A DNA stretch of 64,000 nucleotides from Xylocopa sonorina (taxonomy: Eukaryota > Arthropoda > Insecta > Hymenoptera > Apidae): the NCBI RefSeq assembly GCF_050948175.1, contig NC_135202.1, forward strand, positions 3,100,001-3,164,000, read 5' to 3'. The position numbers were made by a program, and so were the translations under genes. Shown here piece by piece: positions 50,501 through 56,500 of the stretch. Under the pieces are notes generated by a model that saw only the letters and a list, made by a program, of their open reading frames with translations, did no database searches and was not told the origin of the DNA. Each line of letters opens with the position of its first letter. Position 1 is the first letter of the stretch.

Positions 50501-53500
50501 ATTCTGATCAGCGCTATTGGCTTCTCCCCCTTAGCTCGACCAGTCAGTTCGTGTTCGATCTTCGTGATCCCCATCAGGATCTCATCGACAGGGTCCGTGA
50601 GGCTCTCCAGAATCGCCACCAAGTCATTCCTACGACTCTTCACGTTCTCTTGCCGCTCGATCAATTCCATACCACGCAGAAGCTCTTCCGTGGGTCCACC
50701 AATCGCTTCCAGCAGAGAAATCCTAACAGTCTGATTCAGCGACCTATCTCCCGCGTTCTTCAGGGCCTTCGATTCTATGGAGGACACCTCTTCGCATAAG
50801 TTCTGAATAGGCTTGATGATATTCTCCGTGACGATCGCTTTGCACTCCTCCTCGCTTCCAGTGTTCAATTTAGTTTCCAGGCCGTCGATGCTGACTAAAG
50901 TGTCTCGAACAACGAGGACAGGTTCCTTCAATTTCTTCATATTGTCCAACAAACGCTCCTTGTTACTCTTCGATAGAGACTTGTCGGATTCGCTGGTGGT
51001 CTGCCTCTTCTCGCTGGATTTGTCCGCCACGTCCTCCACGTACGGTTCCTCGGTTTTGTTTATGGATTCTATACGCTGATGCATTTCAGACTTCGCGCTG
51101 CCTGATCTGCTTCTTCTTCGCTTCCCGTTTATGTCGCTGGCTAGAGAGGACTCCTCCGAGCTACCTTTGTCTCGCTTGTGCTTCTTTTTTCGATGCTTCT
51201 TGCGTTTCGGTGCCCCAGTGACGGAATCGAAGGAAGAGTCGCCGCCTATCCCGTCGTCTATGCTGGAACCAGCCGTTTTCTCGCCGCTCAGGCTGCGTTT
51301 CCTTTCGCGACCGTCTTCGTACAGCTTCTGCACTTGGTGCTCCGAGATGGAGAGCCTTGCTGAAGACAACGCGTCCGCGAAAGTGTCGCTGTCGTCCTGT
51401 TTCAATGATGATACTGGGGACATCGGGGAGACTGGAGAGAATGGCTCGTCTTTCTGAGCGCTGTGGAAACTTTCCGATTCTATTTTCTGGCTCTTCTCAC
51501 TTTTTTCACTCTTCGAGGAAGAACTGGACTTTTTTCTGGGCGGCCTCGTTGGAGGTTTGTCGTCCTCTTCTAAACTGTACGCGGCAGATCTTTTTAGAGA
51601 GCTTCGAGAGTCTTGTTCCGGGGAAGAGAACACTCGCGTTATGTCGTCCATTATGGAGACATCCTCGAAGTCCGCTTCTGTGCGCAGATCGTCACCATCT
51701 TCCGCGCTGACAAAGTAATCCGGGGACACGTCGATCACCACCGCTTCCATTAACAGATTGCACGAGTTCGAGGACTCCTTGACGAATCGCATCGGCGGCA
51801 ATTCGATCACGTTGTGCTCTACAAAAAGTACGGGGAAATCTGTGAACTTTGAGACACTTTTGGCGGTATTCAAACAATTTTTGGAGCACTGCAAAAGTTA
51901 ATACGAATTAACTATAACTTGACTACACCTTGAAAGCAAGATTTTTTACTTTCTCTCTTCGGTTTTGTGATATTTTTATTTTTTAAGTAATTCGTTATGT
52001 GTAGGATAATTTGAGTTTAATGAAAGTTTTGAAAATTGTTGTGGAAAGTAAATTTATGTAAAATATTTTCATTCATTCTATTTAGAAATTTTTCCTTCTT
52101 ACTTTGTTTCGTAATGAGGAAACTAAACGCGTACACACGCGATGTTCGGCTGTCCTATTTGAATTCAATAATCAAAATTTCACAATACGCTGTCGTGCTT
52201 TATATTACAACATACATCGATATAACAATTATTTCCTATGTTACACGTGAAAAATAAATCTTAACAAGAATTCAACGCAAGCAATATACGATTTGGTAAG
52301 TAATATATTTTTAAAAATTCACGTTAATCTTTTCTAAACACACTATACATGTACATTAAGACATGCACACGTGCATTACGAAAAACTCACCTGTTACATG
52401 TTCAGACAATTGATCAGCGTACATTTCGACGATCTGAAGAGCTTCCTCTTCAGTGAGATCAGGTGTTTCATACAGACTGACAGAGACTTCTTTCCCATCA
52501 AAGCTAAACGACACTTCTCCTCGATCGTCCAACGTGACGGAATGATCTGTTTGCGGTGTGTCGTATAACTGAGACGTTCTTTCTTCATGAATAGTCGAGA
52601 GTGACAAGTTCCGAGCGAGTTCGTGGCCATTCGGCGACAACGGTTCTTTCGATTCTTTTCGAACGGGGAATTTATCTGTTCAGCAACGTTTAAAATCGTA
52701 TGTACTATTCTGACCATTGAGTATATATTATAAAAGCATAGCGAATTCGCGTTGGTGAAGGAACAAATAACTAAAAACTGCCAGATATCTTTTAACCCTT
52801 TGCCTACCATATTGTTGCATTGCAATAGTTCTAAGCGCCTCTAAGTGTCTACAGTATCACAAGCACAAGTTTTCCAAGCGCAAGTTTCTAAGCACCTACA
52901 ATATCACAAGCGCCAGTTTTCTAAGCACCTATAGTATCACAAGCACACGTTTTTTAAGCGCAAGGTTTCCAAGTGCACGTTTTTTAAGCGCGAAGTTTCC
53001 AGTCGCACATTTTTCAAGTGCAAGTTTTCCAAGCGCAAGGTTTCCAAGCGCACATTTTTCAAGTGCAAAGTTTCCAAGCGCTTATAGTAGTTTTCTAAGC
53101 GCCTACAATATCACTAACGCAAGTTTTCTAAAACATCTACAGTATCAGAATTGCAAGTTTTCCAAGCTCCTACAGTATCACGAGGGCAAGCTTCCTAAGC
53201 GTCTACAGTGGTCAAAGGGTTAAATGACGAAGTAATACCAAATTCGCAACGTTCACAGAAGTTTACTGTTTGTGCTATTCTAAAAATGTTCAATACCTTC
53301 GAAACCGAGAAGAGACGCAGAACTGCTGACAGTTCCCATGCAATTCGTGGCTTCGCAAGTGTACGTTCCTAAACAGCAGGTGCCATCTTGCCCGGAGATA
53401 ATCCTGTGAATGTCTCCTGGCTTCAATTCGACGCCATCTTTGTACCACTTCAGGATCGGCTGCGGCACCCCGATCACTTTGCACTCCAAGTTCACCGCGC

Positions 53501-56500
53501 CCTCTTCCGATAATATAGCGCGCAGACTCTCGAGAAACTTTGGTTTCTTGTAGTGCTTGGGAATGATTAGTTTCAGGAAACAGGAAGTGACGCTTTGACC
53601 ATGATCGTTGGAAGCCACACACTTCCATTCGGCCTATTTTATCACAGCAAAGTAACGATTAATACTTTTTTAATTTTGCTCTTTTTTGGGAAGAATTACT
53701 TACTTGGTCGACAAATTCGAGCTTTCGTACATCGAGGTGACAGGTGCCAAGATTCTCTTTGGCAACCTGATATTTCTCGTTCTCCTCCACTGGCGTGTCG
53801 TCCCTGTACCAAGAGAGGCTTGGCTCGGGTGAAATACTGACTGCGAAATTCATTAAGACAAATGTTACCAGTCGTTTCAGATATTGCATTCACGAGAACT
53901 TTTTTGTCCCCCTAATATCTATAATTAGAAGGACAGTACAATTTTTCTGTGTTTCTTATATTTATAATTACAAAAATAGTCTAACTTTCCTGAAATGTCG
54001 AAAGAAAAGTGAATAAAAAAGAATTCATATGCTTTTGAATTTAATAAAAATATTGATTTCGGAGTAATGTCATTTTGGAAACTGAATTGAAAAAACACTG
54101 GTTTTTCTAAAAAATTAATTGCAATTATGATAAAGTCAGACATTTACGATGTACGAATACTTTTCTTTGGTCCCTGAGATAATTAATCCGAAAGATAATT
54201 GTGTTACTTCATTTTTTTTTTGAGTAATTTACAGTTTGCACGCGTGTTTTGCACTCTTGCCTTGTATTGTAAATCGAAAATCTTCGTTGATCCTCGCCTC
54301 GCAACTCCTGAGACCTTTGACGAAGGTGGGCGGTTGATTCGTGCTCAAAAGTTGAAGACGTTCTTCTTCGTTCAATTGATTCTGGATATCTTCGATCGTT
54401 AATTCGGCGGTGCTTTCTGCTTCTCCCATACAATTTTTCGCGATGCAACAATAAGAACCTGCCGAAAGAAATGCAATTACAATTTTAACGATCGGCAACG
54501 ATATTTTCTCCTCAGTGTTTTCTGAAGATGAAATTCTTTTCGTGTCCGCTAAAGTTAGAACGCGACGACCTTATGAATGAAGCTAATCTTTTCGATTTTT
54601 AAGAATTAAAAATGATATACTTTCGATTGAATGTGTTTTAAATAGCGTAATGTTAATACCCAAGGAGTTGGTCCCGGTTAGCTGATAAACATCTCCTGGT
54701 TTCAGTTCCTGGCCGTCTTTGAACCACCTGAGCAATGGCGTGGGGAAACCTACGACCTTGCACTCGAAGGACACCAAACCTTCTTCCGTCAGGACAGCTT
54801 TCAAGCTTTCCATAAAGCGGGGTTTCCTGTAGTTCTTTGGAACTTGAGAAGAAACAATTTCATAACGCATTTACGAATACAATTCGGTAATTAAGTAGTA
54901 CAGGTCTAATTTCGACGCTCCATGGTTTGTGATCGATTAAAATTACTAAACGAACGTTCCGCTTTCCACTTACTGGACATTGCAACGTGGCAAGTAGTAA
55001 ACTGTTTCATATCCTCGGCGCTGGTGGCAACGCACTTCCACTCGCCCTCGTCCATGGCTTCCACAGGATTCACCTCGATGGAATACCCGCCAAGGCCGTC
55101 CTCCATCACGTGATACTTTTCGCTGGGCTCGATGCGCCCTTCTTTGTTGTACCACGTAATCATTTTCGGCCATGGTGGTACTTGGACTGTCCCAAAGTTC
55201 AGAATTTATTTAATAAAATAAAATTTGTTTCTACAAGATATTGCGCGGAACCAGCGGAATGAAAGTAAAGAAAGCAGATGTACCTTGACAGGAAAGCCGG
55301 AGAGTGTCCCCAATTCTGCAATACTCATCCTGCAGAATTTTCATGAAAACAGGAAGAGGACCGGACGGTGTCAACGAATCCGCTGGCTTCAAAGAACCCT
55401 CCCTGCTACCTTTTCCAACTACATGCACCTGGTGCATTAAAACCGCGCGTATTTATTCGCAATTTTAAATTTGACTGCAAACTGTTTGTATATCCGTATG
55501 CGAAGAGAAATACTGATATCATTTTGAATGACGTACTTTCGAAGAAGAATACGCGATCCCCATGCAGTTAATCGCCTCGCAAGTATAAATGCCAAGGGAG
55601 GTCGGGTCATCGGGGTTGGCAGTTAAAGCGAAGACATCGCCAGCTTTGATTTCCTTGTCGTCTTTGAACCATCTCAGTACTGGCGTGGGCACACCTACTA
55701 CTTTACACTCCAAGGAGACCGTGCCAGTCTCTGTTAGAAGGGCTCGCAGCTCCTCGACGAATTCCGGCCTTTTGTAAGCTTTCGGCACTGACGATTCGAT
55801 CGAACGATAAATTAGAAACTACTTCGTTGGATTGTTTCAACGCACTAACGTAGAACCAATAAACTTTCCAATTTCATTGAACGAAACAACCTTGTCCAAT
55901 CGTACAAAAGAAGTTTCTTTCCTTTAGAATAATTGCAACATGAAAAAACTTCAAAAACAATATTCGTCATTGAAATGGATTAATAAGAAGAATAGAATTC
56001 GTATCTTTTTCTTCTTTTTAAAGTATAACGAAACGTTCGCAGGTACGAAATGAGTTTCAATCCATTCGCTGCCAATCATGAGTATACGTTTACCGATTGT
56101 TAGCACGAGTTTACTCGTTATACTTTAAATGCGTTTCAATGCAAAATTTCTACACTGAGAAGCAAAAAAATATAGAAACAAATGGAGCTTATATAAACGC
56201 AAATGTTTCAAACAGAAATGGCGATACTAATACGGTCGCAAAAGTTTGCCGCTGGCAGCGCATTGGTTAAATTTGCGTGGCTTAAAATTTTATATTTGTT
56301 TTATAATTCTATGTTGCGATATTTAAGAAAATTCGACGAATACGAAATAGAATAGAATTCAGGGACTGTACCGATGACGGTGAGACGGGAGGTGCAGGAG
56401 GATCTGCCGCCACGGTTTTCCGCCATGCATGTCCAGTGCCCTTCGTCCTCCACCGTGACAGGTGCCACGTCGACGCAGTAGAAGTTTCCCTCGTGGACGA

